This document shows positions 33,934 through 42,883 of a stretch of 64,000 bases of DNA, piece by piece. How positions within the stretch are numbered: the first letter of the stretch is position 1; every line of letters starts with the position of its first letter. The notes beneath the pieces are model-generated. The model was not told where the DNA came from. It worked only from the letters and a program-made list of their open reading frames with translations, and made no database searches. Source of the DNA: Candidatus Bathyarchaeota archaeon (GTDB taxonomy: Archaea > Thermoproteota > Bathyarchaeia > Bathyarchaeales > Bathycorpusculaceae); contig JAOZHT010000003.1 in NCBI GenBank assembly GCA_026014735.1, positions 354,180 through 418,179 of the forward strand, in the 5' to 3' direction. The translations under genes and the position numbers were made by a program.

Positions 33934-34167
33934 ATGAAGCATAACGTAAGCATCACCATGGACCAAAAACTCTTCCGAGAACTCGAAAATATCCGCGGCA
34001 GAGAAAAACGAAGCACCTTCATCGAACACCTAATCCTCCAAGGCCTAAAAACCTACAAAACCCGCCCCCCACCCCAACAACCCACGCCGCCCCCTACACC
34101 AACCCCCCGCCGAACAGAATACCCGCAAACACAGAACTTTCAACAGCCCAATAAGGCGCCACTATAA
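33934..34167 (+). CDS. Small ribbon-helix-helix protein with proline-rich tail
   Basis: A 77-residue protein. Residues 3-45 are an RHH fold (NVSITMDQKLFRELENIRGRE, then RSTFIEHLILQGL), like CopG/NikR-N type regulators. The rest is a Pro/Thr/Gln tail (PPPQQPTPPPTPTPRR), probably unstructured. It starts 21 bases after the 17-bp palindrome and so probably regulates itself through it. No toxin partner is present. Confidence 0.75.
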   Translation: MKHNVSITMDQKLFRELENIRGREKRSTFIEHLILQGLKTYKTRPPPQQPTPPPTPTPRRTEYPQTQNFQQPNKAPL

Positions 34168-34250
34168 ACTATGCCCAACAATGCCTATGCTTACTTTTTA
34201 GCAACGCCTAAGCACTCTTGAGGTGGTGTGGAAAAAATAAAGGTGGTTGT

Positions 34251-34267
34251 AGACCTGTTTTAGGTCT
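34251..34267 (-). terminator. Hairpin terminator after mscL
   Basis: AGACCT and AGGTCT are separated by five bases, directly at the mscL stop. On the minus strand a T-rich tract (about 34229-34242) follows. The hairpin plus T-run suggests transcription ends here. Confidence 0.5.
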
Positions 34268-34629
34268 TACTCGATTTTCCATTTCTTAGCGACTTTAACC
34301 ACTAAGAACACAACGAACGCCACGATCAGGAACGTAATCAACGCTACGAGAAACACGCCCACTGTGAAGTCCTGATTGCCTAAAGACACCGTTAACGTCG
34401 AGAGGTTTTCCACGTTCGGGATCGCTAAGCCAATCAGTGGCATGATGAAGCTGCTGACCAGCGCCTGAACAAGCGTGCCCAGATACAAGCCTAAAACGAA
34501 CGCGACAGCTAAGCCTAAAATCCTGTACTTAGTGAGGAAATCTTTGAATTCATTCCATAGTCCCTTTGGCGGCGCAGCGGGCGGCGCTTTCTCTACTGCT
34601 TCACGGATTTTTCTTAATTCAGCTAACAT
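34267..34629 (-). CDS. mscL: Large-conductance mechanosensitive channel MscL
   Basis: A protein of about 120 residues with the MscL layout: an N-terminal amphipathic part, first helix ILGLAVAFVLGLYLGTLVQALVSSFIMPLIGL, an extracellular loop, and second helix VGVFLVALITFLIVAFVVFLVVKVAKK with a basic cytoplasmic end. MscL opens as a safety valve under osmotic shock. ATG at 34629 is preferred over an upstream one at 34659. Confidence 0.88.
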   Translation of the reverse strand: MLAELRKIREAVEKAPPAAPPKGLWNEFKDFLTKYRILGLAVAFVLGLYLGTLVQALVSSFIMPLIGLAIPNVENLSTLTVSLGNQDFTVGVFLVALITFLIVAFVVFLVVKVAKKWKIE

Positions 34630-34790
34630 TTCATCCTCTTTACTCAAACAGAACACCACTAACTTGTATTCTATCGGTCAGCTTAAAAAACTATTGCAGC
34701 CGCCCTCGCACCTAGCCCCTTTAAGCTCACAAAAAGCGGATGCAGCGGTCAAGGAGACAAACCTTAAAGTCCCCGCGTTCCCCATTCAAA

Positions 34791-35888
34791 ATGGGTAGCT
34801 CCATGAATAAGCAGGAACTATACCGGATTTTTAAGACAGCCTTCATCGATTGGCTAGATGATAACGCAACTCTAAGAGCGGCAGCCCTAACCTATTTTAT
34901 CATACTGCCCCTCCCCACGCTGCTGCTACTGGTCACCGCAATCTTTTCCCTGTTCCTCGGCGAAGCCCAAGCTGCCCATATTCTGATTCAGCAGATACAG
35001 GCGGTAGTGGGCCCCGCAGTGGCAGAGTTGTTTAATCAATTAATCCTAAACACTGGCTCACCGTTCACTTCGGTTTGGACTGCGTTTGTGGTGATTGCCT
35101 TCTCCATCGGCGGCGCCATCGGCGCGTTTGCGGTTCTGCGCGACACGATGGATTGCATCTGGGAGGTTCATTTGCCTAAGGGGCTGCCGTTTTGGATGCG
35201 GATACGCCAGAAAATTGTGCCCTTCGCGTTGGTTTCCTCGCTTGGACTCATCGTGATTGCTTGGACGGCGCTTGTCGGGGGAATATTAAACACCATAATT
35301 CTGTTTTCTGTCAACGAAGTTTTAACCTACATAGTTCTGGAAACGGCGCAGGTGCTGCTGTCTTTTGCTGTGGCAGTGTTGCTTTTCGCGATTATCTACC
35401 GGATGATTCCCGAAGCCAAAGTCCACTGGCGAGATGTAGCGTTAGCCGCAACCGTGACAGGCGTCGCCTTCACCGTCACCAACTATATTTTCGGCGCCTA
35501 CATCCAAACATTCGTCGTCACAACGGTTGCGGGGGCAGCAGGGGCACTGCTGATTATTCTTTTGTGGGTTTTTGTTCTAAACGAGATTGTGCTCTACGGC
35601 GCGGAGGTCTCCAAGGTCTACGCTACAACTGTGGGGACGCATTCAAGGCAGCATCTTCCTGAGGCGGTGCTGAAAATCATTGAGCCCTTGCAGAGAGTCG
35701 GCGAAAAAATAGATGAAGTGGTGAAGGAAGAGGTGGTTAAAATCGAGGCGCCGTCAAAGGAGCCGCAGATCGAAGCTGAAGTATCCGGTAAACGTCAACA
35801 GCCCCAACAGCCAGATGCGCCTCCCAAAGGAAGGGTTGAAAACGCCAAAATCAAGCCGCTCCGCAAGAAGCGTAAGGGGGAGAAATGA
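34791..35888 (+). CDS. YihY/BrkB family membrane protein
   Basis: About 366 residues. The YihY/BrkB family is recognisable by ATLRAAALTYFIILPLPTLLLL near the start, FVVIAFSIGGAIGAFAVLRDTMDCIWEV, and VALAATVTGVAFTVTNYIFGAYIQTF with LLIILLWVFVLNEIVLYGAEVSKVY. Six helices are visible. The charged 70-residue tail (EKIDEVVKEEVVKIEA...) is cytoplasmic. Family function is unclear (once called RNase BN; now regarded as a transporter or membrane factor). ATG 34791 or 34803. Confidence 0.87.
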   Translation: MGSSMNKQELYRIFKTAFIDWLDDNATLRAAALTYFIILPLPTLLLLVTAIFSLFLGEAQAAHILIQQIQAVVGPAVAELFNQLILNTGSPFTSVWTAFVVIAFSIGGAIGAFAVLRDTMDCIWEVHLPKGLPFWMRIRQKIVPFALVSSLGLIVIAWTALVGGILNTIILFSVNEVLTYIVLETAQVLLSFAVAVLLFAIIYRMIPEAKVHWRDVALAATVTGVAFTVTNYIFGAYIQTFVVTTVAGAAGALLIILLWVFVLNEIVLYGAEVSKVYATTVGTHSRQHLPEAVLKIIEPLQRVGEKIDEVVKEEVVKIEAPSKEPQIEAEVSGKRQQPQQPDAPPKGRVENAKIKPLRKKRKGEK

Positions 35889-35893
35889 AGTGG

Positions 35894-35968
35894 TGGGCCG
35901 AGGCGGATTTGAACTGCCGACCTTTCGATTATCAGTCGAACGCTCCAGCCGTGCTGAGCTACCGGCCC
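35894..35968 (-). tRNA. trnI: tRNA-Ile (GAU anticodon)
   Basis: On the minus strand the cloverleaf is clear. Acceptor GGGCCGG pairs with TCGGCCC (one G-U), the D stem is GCTC/GAGC, and the anticodon stem is TTCGA/TCGAA with loop CTGATAA, anticodon GAT. The T loop is TTCAAAT; the T stem GGCAG/CCGCC has one A-C mismatch. Discriminator A, then CCA encoded at 35891-35893. No intron. Confidence 0.92.
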
Positions 35969-36301
35969 CCAAGATTGTATGTGCCAACAGTAAGATATAA
36001 TGTGCCTTTATAAGAATAACGGATGCTGGATGCGGCGTAAACCATCAAGATTGCCTCCATAGTGTGGGGGCGATGTGGGTACTGGCGATTTGATGGCTTA
36101 TTATGTGTTATTTGGGGGGTGTGGCTGGTTTGTTTTCTTTTGGTTTGTTCCTTTTTTCTTTTTTTAGTCTGCGGTTGTCTTTTTTGAACGGTTTTTTGGG
36201 GTTTGCTGGTGATGAACGAGTGGGAGCCTTGGCTTGCTTTTCCCATAATCTTATAAACTGAATCTATATTACTGGATGCTTACAACTTAGGAGAAAAAAG
36301 A
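35969..36301. other. Intergenic region upstream of the large propeller gene
   Basis: No gene supported. The plus strand from about 36100 to 36230 is G+T-rich. A minus-strand open frame there has a Lys/Gln/Thr-rich low-complexity product and is not called. The right end holds a TATA box and Shine-Dalgarno for the gene at 36302. Confidence 0.55.
36251..36293 (+). promoter_or_regulatory. TATA box and Shine-Dalgarno of the large propeller gene
   Basis: TTATAAAC at 36251-36258 is a strong TATA box about 45 bases before the ATG; TAGGAG at 36288-36293 is a good ribosome-binding site. This matches a well-expressed gene. Confidence 0.7.
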
Positions 36302-38935
36302 ATGCAAAACAAAAAATACAGTGCACTATCTATATCTATTGCAGTTTTGCTAATAGTATCGATAGGAGCTTCAACAGTTGTAACACAAAACACATCAGCG
36401 CACACACCCGCATGGGAAATCCCAAGCTTTGCGCACATCTACGCAACCATTAATCCAATCGGTGTTAATCAGCAAGAATCAGTGTACCTGTTTGTTACCC
36501 CAACCTATCCCGGAACAAACATGGTAAACGACTTCCGATTCCGCAACTACAAACTCATCATCACCGCCCCAGACGGAACCGAAACCACCCAGACCTACGA
36601 CTACATCGCAGACACAACATCCAACCAAATCGCCACCTTCACCCCCACCCAAGTAGGCAACTACACACTGCAATTCATCTTCCCCGGACAGAAAGTAACT
36701 GAAAACATACCCTCACCAAACGATGTCTACATCGGCGACTACTACCTTCCCAGCAACGCAACAACAACCCTGATTGTTCAAGAAGACGAAATCTCATACC
36801 TGCCTATGTCTCCCCTTCCGACCGAGTTCTGGACTCGACCAATCTTCGGCCAGAACAGCATGTGGTGGTCAATTAGCTCGAACTGGCTTGGCAGCGGCAT
36901 GCCTGGATACGGCGCCTCTAACGGTCCAAACCAGCGGCAATTCGCACCAGATGCTATCGGCTCACAGACAGCACACATCATGTGGACTAAACCAGATGGT
37001 CAAACTGGCGGTGTCGTCGGCGGTTTACTTTCCGAAGTACCCGGAGACACATGGTTTGAAGGAACAGCTTACTCTCAACGATACGTCAACCCAATCATCG
37101 TCAACGGAAAGATCTACTACAGAGAGCCATTATCACTTGTAGGTACCGCTGGAGACTTTCTCTGCGTTGACCTAGTGACAGGTGAAGAAATCTGGAGACG
37201 CCCCGCAACTGATTTCGCAGGAACCTTTGCCTTTGCTTATGTACAGGACATGGATACACCTGACTACCACGGTACTCGGCCAGCATTCCTTTGCACAGCA
37301 AACTTTGCACAGGTCTACGATGCAACCACAGGTGCCTGGGCATTTAACGTGTCCTCTGTACCCTCTGGAACAAACGTTATCGGACCTAACGGTGAAATGC
37401 TGAAATACATCTTCTACAACTACGGCAACGACACTAACCCGAACTGGTATCTGTGCCAATGGAACTCTAGCAGATTCTGGAGCCAAGCAGTCATGGGCGC
37501 ACTTACCCTGCAGAACACTCAGACAACCTCCGCAGGAACATTCATCAATGCAAGCCGAGGCTCGATGTACGACTGGCTTGATTCATCAACCCAGAACGTA
37601 TCGATTTCATGGCGTAACTCGATGCCTGCCACCGGCACAAATGCACCCGCTATCTCCGGCGCCATCTATGGTGATATTCTGCTTTGCAGAAACGGCTCAT
37701 ACCCATCCTTAGGCGGAACCTCAACCTTCTACACCTACTTCGCAGTTAACCTCAACGCTTCTAAAGGCACAGTCGGCTCGGTTCTCTGGAGACAAAACAT
37801 CAACAACCCAGCAGGAAACATTACCTCAATTTCCTTCGCAGGCCTTGACGCATCCGGATACTTCTGTGAATCCTACAGACAAACACAGCAATTCAAGTTC
37901 TATAACCTACGCACAGGCGCAACCATCAAATTAGCTGAACCACAAGCTGCACTTGACTTCTATGGTAGCAACGGTCCAGGCTCAATCTCTAACGTTGTTG
38001 CTTATGGCAGATGCTACAGCAGTGCTTATTCTGGTATTCTCTACTGTTATGACATGGCTACCGGCGAGGTTCTTTGGACCTACGGCAACGGCAATACAGC
38101 AGGCAACACCACTAACAGCGGCTTCCAGGTTCCCGGACCTTACCCGACTTTCATCAATGCAATCGGCAACGGTGTGGTTTACCTGGTGACATCTGAGCAT
38201 ACCTTCCAGACACCTATCTATAAGGGCGCTTTAGTACGTGCAGTTAACGCAACTGATGGAACCGAAATCTTTACTTTGCCAGCAGCAACCGGCGAATTCA
38301 ACGGAGAAAGCTTTGCCATCGCAGACGGCTACACGAACTTCTTTAACAGCTACGACGCCCAAATCTATACTTTGGGTAGAGGCCCAAGCTATACAACCGT
38401 TATGGCTGGTCCGAAATCCTCAGCTCTTGGCGGCGACGTTGTTATCGAAGGCTCAGTCACTGACCTCTCAGCAGGCACAACGATGACCGAGCAGGCAGCA
38501 AGATTCCCAGATGGCGTACCTGTTTCCTCTGATGCATCTATGTCTGAATGGATGAGCTACATCTATCAGCAGCAGCCATTACCCAGCAACTTTGAGGGCG
38601 TTAAGGTCGGTATCAGCGTGGTGGATGCTAACGGCAACTACCGTGACATCGGCACAGCAACCACTGACTCTAAGGGCAACTATAACCTTGTCTGGACCCC
38701 AGACATACCCGGCACCTACCAGGTGATTGCGGCATTCGCAGGAACCAACGGCTACTGGCCATCATACCAGGAAACTGTTTTCACTGTCACTGAACCCGCA
38801 GCAACTATGGCGCCACCAGCAACTGCAGAGCCCTCTACGGCTGACTTGTACTTCGTTCCAGCGATGGCTGGATTGTTCGTATTTGTCGCCGTGATGTTTG
38901 TCATCACCATCCTTGTGCTCAGGAAACGACCATAA
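36302..38935 (+). CDS. Large secreted PQQ-type beta-propeller surface protein
   Basis: An 877-residue exported protein. The signal peptide is NKKYSALSISIAVLLIVSIGAS. An N-terminal Ig-like domain (about 35-165: IYATINPIGVNQQESVYLFV, TQVGNYTLQFIFPG) precedes a propeller of PQQ-like blades (CVDLVTGEEIWRRP, CYDMATGEVLWTYG, AVNATDGTEIFTLP). A second Ig-like domain near the end (VKVGISVVDANGNYRDIGTA, WTPDIPGTYQVIAAFAG) is followed by one membrane helix (FVPAMAGLFVFVAVMFVITILVL) and RKRP. It has many Asn-x-Ser/Thr sites. Strong promoter, good Shine-Dalgarno, a hairpin terminator and uniform codon choice suggest high expression, perhaps a major cell-envelope protein. Function is otherwise unknown. 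Confidence 0.82.
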   Translation: MQNKKYSALSISIAVLLIVSIGASTVVTQNTSAHTPAWEIPSFAHIYATINPIGVNQQESVYLFVTPTYPGTNMVNDFRFRNYKLIITAPDGTETTQTYDYIADTTSNQIATFTPTQVGNYTLQFIFPGQKVTENIPSPNDVYIGDYYLPSNATTTLIVQEDEISYLPMSPLPTEFWTRPIFGQNSMWWSISSNWLGSGMPGYGASNGPNQRQFAPDAIGSQTAHIMWTKPDGQTGGVVGGLLSEVPGDTWFEGTAYSQRYVNPIIVNGKIYYREPLSLVGTAGDFLCVDLVTGEEIWRRPATDFAGTFAFAYVQDMDTPDYHGTRPAFLCTANFAQVYDATTGAWAFNVSSVPSGTNVIGPNGEMLKYIFYNYGNDTNPNWYLCQWNSSRFWSQAVMGALTLQNTQTTSAGTFINASRGSMYDWLDSSTQNVSISWRNSMPATGTNAPAISGAIYGDILLCRNGSYPSLGGTSTFYTYFAVNLNASKGTVGSVLWRQNINNPAGNITSISFAGLDASGYFCESYRQTQQFKFYNLRTGATIKLAEPQAALDFYGSNGPGSISNVVAYGRCYSSAYSGILYCYDMATGEVLWTYGNGNTAGNTTNSGFQVPGPYPTFINAIGNGVVYLVTSEHTFQTPIYKGALVRAVNATDGTEIFTLPAATGEFNGESFAIADGYTNFFNSYDAQIYTLGRGPSYTTVMAGPKSSALGGDVVIEGSVTDLSAGTTMTEQAARFPDGVPVSSDASMSEWMSYIYQQQPLPSNFEGVKVGISVVDANGNYRDIGTATTDSKGNYNLVWTPDIPGTYQVIAAFAGTNGYWPSYQETVFTVTEPAATMAPPATAEPSTADLYFVPAMAGLFVFVAVMFVITILVLRKRP

Positions 38936-38941
38936 ACACGT

Positions 38942-38973
38942 AAGGGACAACCTCCCTTCCCCTAATTTTTTTT
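38942..38973 (+). terminator. Hairpin and T-run terminator
   Basis: AAGGGA and TCCCTT (38942-38947, 38953-38958) form a 6-bp stem with a five-base loop, followed by eight T at 38966-38973, just after the stop of the large propeller gene. Confidence 0.65.
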
Positions 38974-39267
38974 ATCTTTAAAGCAAAACACCGCTTGCAA
39001 GCCTGATTGAGGGCAAGGCAGCCTTGATTATAAGAGTCTATTAATATCCGTTAATGCATCCTTGATTTAGCAGCTTTTAGAAGGTGAACAGAGGCGACGC
39101 CACGATTATACACCGTTAAACCACAGATCCCATCCGGCTTCACAGCTAAACTCTACGAGTACATCTACCTCTTTTTCCTCCTCCCCCAGAAAGACCGCTT
39201 CGCTGGCATTTCAAGGGGCAACTTTTCTTTAGGCTACTCGGTTTTAGACAAATCCGGAAAGCCACGG

Positions 39268-40506
39268 TTGAAGATCAAGATTTTAGGCAGCGATTCACTG
39301 GAGGTTTCAGTTGAGCCCCTATCAGAAGGTGTTTCTGAAACAGAGTTTTCCCAAGCTAAAGAGGACGTAAGCATCGCGGTGGATCTCTTTGAGGAGCAGG
39401 TGCGGAAGAACAGCTTATTTTTTGCGTGGCGGGAAGGCGAATCAGTTGTGCCTGAGGCAATTTCGGGGAAAGAAAACAAGTCTCTGCGGCGCATATTCCT
39501 CGAGACGCAGATTCTGCTTATCTCAGTGTTTATGGCGGTAGGCATCTTTCTTTTTCTGGTAATCGGACCCTTCGTCGTCGTAGTTATCTTAGTCATCCAG
39601 TTCATCTTTGTTTTCTATTCAAACAAGATAATTGCACGCAGCGCAGACTGGCACATCACTGAAAAAAACCCCTACATCCACATCCTCCAGTATCCCCTCC
39701 CCGCTGGACAGGACAGCGCCCTAAAGACGATGTCTAAGGCAGACTTAAACCGCCTCAAGAAGGAAATCTACCGTCGAACCATAGCTGAAAAAGGGGAACT
39801 CGACTGCCAAAAGGCACACGGCATCTTCTCCGAATACGGGATCGAATGCAAAGAAGAGAACCTCATCGCACGCAAAGTAAACGTCTATGACATCGTGAAA
39901 CGAACCGCAGATAAATTCGGGTATCGGGTGCCCGAGACGGTAGTTTCTAACACGCTTCTCCCCAACGCTGCAGCCTCAGGGCCAAGCCCCAGCCGCGGCT
40001 TAGTTTTGATAACCACCGGGACTTTTCTGCAACTAAACGACGAGGAAATCCTCTCAGTGCTGGGCCACGAGTTTGGGCATCTGCGGGGGCGAGATCCACT
40101 GTGGCTATATGGCTTATCTGCTGTGCAGTACCTGTTCTGGTTCTTCGTGATTTTCGGGGTGCTCTCCACCTCATCTTTTTTCCTGCTATTCATCTACCTG
40201 TGGGCGCTGCTGACGCTGACCTATTTTGTCGCCAAGTTTTTTGAGGCGCGGGCAGACCTGGTTTCTGCTATGGTGATTGGTACACCAAGGGTTTTAGCCG
40301 CTGCCCTAGAGAAGATTGGGTTTCAGAGGCTGCTCTATGAGCGTATGCCGGCTTTTCGCTTTCAGGAATGGCTAAGTTTTGACCCGCATCCCCCCATCTA
40401 CTTCCGCATCGCGCGCCTGCGTTCCCTTCCGGAAGACATCGAGATCAGGCATCCTCTGGTCAGGTCCGCTAACGAAGTGATAAGGGGCTTTATCCGCAGC
40501 TTCTAA
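39268..40506 (+). CDS. M48-family membrane metalloprotease
   Basis: At least 412 residues. The zinc motif HEFGH lies in EEILSVLGHEFGHLRGRDPLW, with the third ligand region in FFEARADLVSAMVIG (the glutamate of EARAD). Two hydrophobic helix pairs flank it (ILLISVFMAVGIFLFLVIGPFVVVVILVIQFIFV, and LFWFFVIFGVLSTSSFFLLFIYLWALLTLTYFV), as in HtpX-like M48 proteases that degrade membrane proteins. TTG at 39268 is the first standard start, yet the frame is open back to 39088 and reads like protein (FTAKLYEYIYLFFLLPQKDR). The true N-terminus is therefore probably longer, but no ATG, GTG or TTG is there. Confidence 0.85.
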   Translation: MKIKILGSDSLEVSVEPLSEGVSETEFSQAKEDVSIAVDLFEEQVRKNSLFFAWREGESVVPEAISGKENKSLRRIFLETQILLISVFMAVGIFLFLVIGPFVVVVILVIQFIFVFYSNKIIARSADWHITEKNPYIHILQYPLPAGQDSALKTMSKADLNRLKKEIYRRTIAEKGELDCQKAHGIFSEYGIECKEENLIARKVNVYDIVKRTADKFGYRVPETVVSNTLLPNAAASGPSPSRGLVLITTGTFLQLNDEEILSVLGHEFGHLRGRDPLWLYGLSAVQYLFWFFVIFGVLSTSSFFLLFIYLWALLTLTYFVAKFFEARADLVSAMVIGTPRVLAAALEKIGFQRLLYERMPAFRFQEWLSFDPHPPIYFRIARLRSLPEDIEIRHPLVRSANEVIRGFIRSF

Positions 40507-40575
40507 GGCTGCTTAGGCCAGCAAAGCATGCATAGAAAAATCCATTAAAAATTGATGCTGAGGTAAGAGAAGTGG

Positions 40576-40650
40576 CGCCCAGGCCGGGATTTGGACCCGG
40601 GTCCTGCGGGCGACAGCCGCATATACTGGGCCGAACTATACTACCTGGGC
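40576..40650 (-). tRNA. trnD: tRNA-Asp (GUC anticodon)
   Basis: On the minus strand the acceptor GCCCAGG pairs perfectly with CCTGGGC. The anticodon stem TGCGG/CCGCA holds loop CTGTCGC with anticodon GTC. T stem CCGGG/CCCGG with loop TCCAAAT. The D stem is weak (two G-U pairs), as in other archaeal tRNA-Asp. Discriminator G, CCA encoded at 40573-40575. No intron. Confidence 0.92.
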
Positions 40651-40815
40651 AGCTATCTGTTACGATGGCTTGAGCGCCGCAACATAACACACTATTTAAC
40701 TAATTAATCTTTCCTGAAATTTACGCCAAAGAACTTCAAATAAGCCCTACAAAACCCCGCTGAATCTGCCAGCAGCAATTTTAATATCCTCAATGGCACT
40801 TATCTCTGGAAGAGT

Positions 40816-42753
40816 TTGGGGGACAGGGAAATAACTGCCAACACAGCCACTGATGCGTTGCTGCAAAAGTACTGGCTAGCCATAATCCTTCTGGTTCTGG
40901 CTGCCTGCGCCTTTGTGGGCGGGTACCTTGCGGTGGCGTCGGCGCTTATCTTCACCTTCCTTGTTCCCGGCTTAATCGGCTACCGCTTCTTTTGCCTTAA
41001 AACCCATGAGGTCTGGGCGTTTGTACCAGTATTCAGTATTCTGGTTTCGGTTAACTTAGTCTATTTTATGTCTTTAGCCTTCGGCTACTCCAGCGGAGTA
41101 ATCGTCGCATCCTTTTTTGTCTTAGCCGCGCTCTACGCGCTGGTAGTCTACAAGAAAGGCGAGCCCATAAAACCCCCCAGCATCCTTAAACTGGGAAAAA
41201 TCAAGAAGACCAGCCTGCTGCTTTTCGCCGTAATTTTCCTGATCTCACTTTCGGTGCTCTGCTACAGCATCTGGCGCGGCAACCAATGGGGCATAGTGGT
41301 CACGGGCTCAAACTGGCAGGACACCCCCTATCACTTCGACATAATCGAGAGCATAAACAACGGCAACTTCCCCCCGCAGACCCCCAACTACGTGGGCACG
41401 CCGCTGACGTATCATTACTTTGTGGATTTCCACACCGCCCTCATCGAGAAACTCTACGGCTACTTGCCCACCTTGATGCCGGTGCTTAACGCCCTCTTCA
41501 TCGTGGTGTTTGCAGGCGCCATATACGCGTTGGCGCGTCCCTACAGCAGAAAAGCAGCAGTTATTGCAACGGTTTTGGCGGTTTTCGGCTGGGGCTTTAG
41601 CTACTTTGGGCTTTTCTCCGCTTTAGCCAACGGTACTTTTGCCCCCACAACCAACTACATCTACCAGTTCAGTCAACAATTCGGTTTACCCTCCATCTAC
41701 GATAACCTGCTTCAGCAGCGACCCTTACTAATGGGGCTACCAGTGTTCGCGTTGGTTTTAGCGTTGCTCCGCGACACCGGCGACAAAAACCGTCTTCTCC
41801 TTGCAGGCATACTCACGGGGCTGGTTTTCCAGTTCCACAACGTGGCATTCTTCTGCTGCTACGTGGCCTTCGCCGCCGTGTTGATCTTTAACGTGCGTAA
41901 ACTCAACTGGGGCTTCCTGTATTTCCTAATACCCAGCGTCTTCGCGCTTCCCTTCATCTTCTCGGGTGGTCCGTCCCTCTCCATTAGCGTCAGCTCCTTG
42001 TTTGCCGTCGACTACGCCGTGAACCCCGCAATCTACTACTTCCTCAACCTGGGCATCCCCTTCATCTTAGCCATAATCTCCCTTGTTAAGCCCGGGCAGG
42101 GGTATCTTAAATTGACTTTTCTGGCGCTTTTCTTTATCCCAAACGTGCTGTTGATGACGCCCTGGGACTGGGACATGTACAAGTTCTTCATCTTCGCCTG
42201 GGTACCCATTGCGGTGCTAAGCGGAAGTATGCTTTCTAAATTTATGGTTTCTAAACCCCGCAAAATCATCGCTGCCACGCTGGTTTTGCTCTCCATTATC
42301 ACCACTGCCAGCGTCGTCATCTACAATGTGGGAACTGACTATACGGGTGTATCGTGGAGTGAGTATGATGCGGGATTATGGATAAAAGAAAATACCCCGC
42401 AGAACTCGGTGTTTCTCACCTACTACAGTATCCAGTCTCCTCCGTCGATGATTGCGGGGCGCCTCCGCGTTTCCTCCTATGTTTACTGGCCCTATGGGCA
42501 CGGCGAGCCACTAAGCGAAGTGAATGGGCGAGAGCAAGCCATAGATGGCGCCTACAACGGCACCGAAAGCCAACTTGCGGCGGTGGTAAGCCAATACAAC
42601 GTTAGCTACATCTATGTGGGAACGGATGAGTTGGATAAGAATAATTATCCGGACTGTGTGTCTCACTTTGACGGCGTGGGATGGCTGACGCAGGTTTATG
42701 CCCAAGACGGCATCTACGTTTACCAAGTGGACACTGCCCATGTGCCCCAGTAG
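40816..42753 (+). CDS. Polytopic membrane protein, GT-C glycosyltransferase-like
   Basis: A 645-residue membrane protein with about 13 helices. The first large loop reads NWQDTPYHFDIIESINNGNF and later GTPLTYHYFVDFH, acidic and aromatic residues between helices as in GT-C enzymes that use lipid-phosphate sugars. The last 130 residues form an extracellular domain (VSWSEYDAGLWIKENTPQNS) typical of membrane mannosyltransferase-like proteins. It probably moves a sugar from a dolichol carrier outside the cell; this is inference. TTG start at 40816. Confidence 0.65.
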   Translation: MGDREITANTATDALLQKYWLAIILLVLAACAFVGGYLAVASALIFTFLVPGLIGYRFFCLKTHEVWAFVPVFSILVSVNLVYFMSLAFGYSSGVIVASFFVLAALYALVVYKKGEPIKPPSILKLGKIKKTSLLLFAVIFLISLSVLCYSIWRGNQWGIVVTGSNWQDTPYHFDIIESINNGNFPPQTPNYVGTPLTYHYFVDFHTALIEKLYGYLPTLMPVLNALFIVVFAGAIYALARPYSRKAAVIATVLAVFGWGFSYFGLFSALANGTFAPTTNYIYQFSQQFGLPSIYDNLLQQRPLLMGLPVFALVLALLRDTGDKNRLLLAGILTGLVFQFHNVAFFCCYVAFAAVLIFNVRKLNWGFLYFLIPSVFALPFIFSGGPSLSISVSSLFAVDYAVNPAIYYFLNLGIPFILAIISLVKPGQGYLKLTFLALFFIPNVLLMTPWDWDMYKFFIFAWVPIAVLSGSMLSKFMVSKPRKIIAATLVLLSIITTASVVIYNVGTDYTGVSWSEYDAGLWIKENTPQNSVFLTYYSIQSPPSMIAGRLRVSSYVYWPYGHGEPLSEVNGREQAIDGAYNGTESQLAAVVSQYNVSYIYVGTDELDKNNYPDCVSHFDGVGWLTQVYAQDGIYVYQVDTAHVPQ

Positions 42754-42788
42754 AGACCTCTCGGCATCCAATGCGGACCAGATTCGGC

Positions 42789-42808
42789 TATATATAGAGG
42801 GGGGAGGT
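42789..42808 (+). repeat. TATA/G-tract element, downstream of a gene
   Basis: TATATATAGAGGGGGGAGGT, 36 bases after the stop of the GT-C-like gene. It matches the 16912-16931 copy for its first 16 bases. No plus-strand gene follows, so if it is a promoter the product is not a nearby protein. Confidence 0.5.
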
Positions 42809-42883
42809 CTATGTGCAAGCACAACAGAACCCCGCTTATCTTCCAATCAGCACCTACCCATCGTCGATGTAAAAATGCAGAGC

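Noticed and set aside
35959-36246. A 95-codon minus-strand frame next to tRNA-Ile
   Set aside because: Low-complexity Lys/Gln/Thr product overlapping the tRNA; probably a composition artefact.
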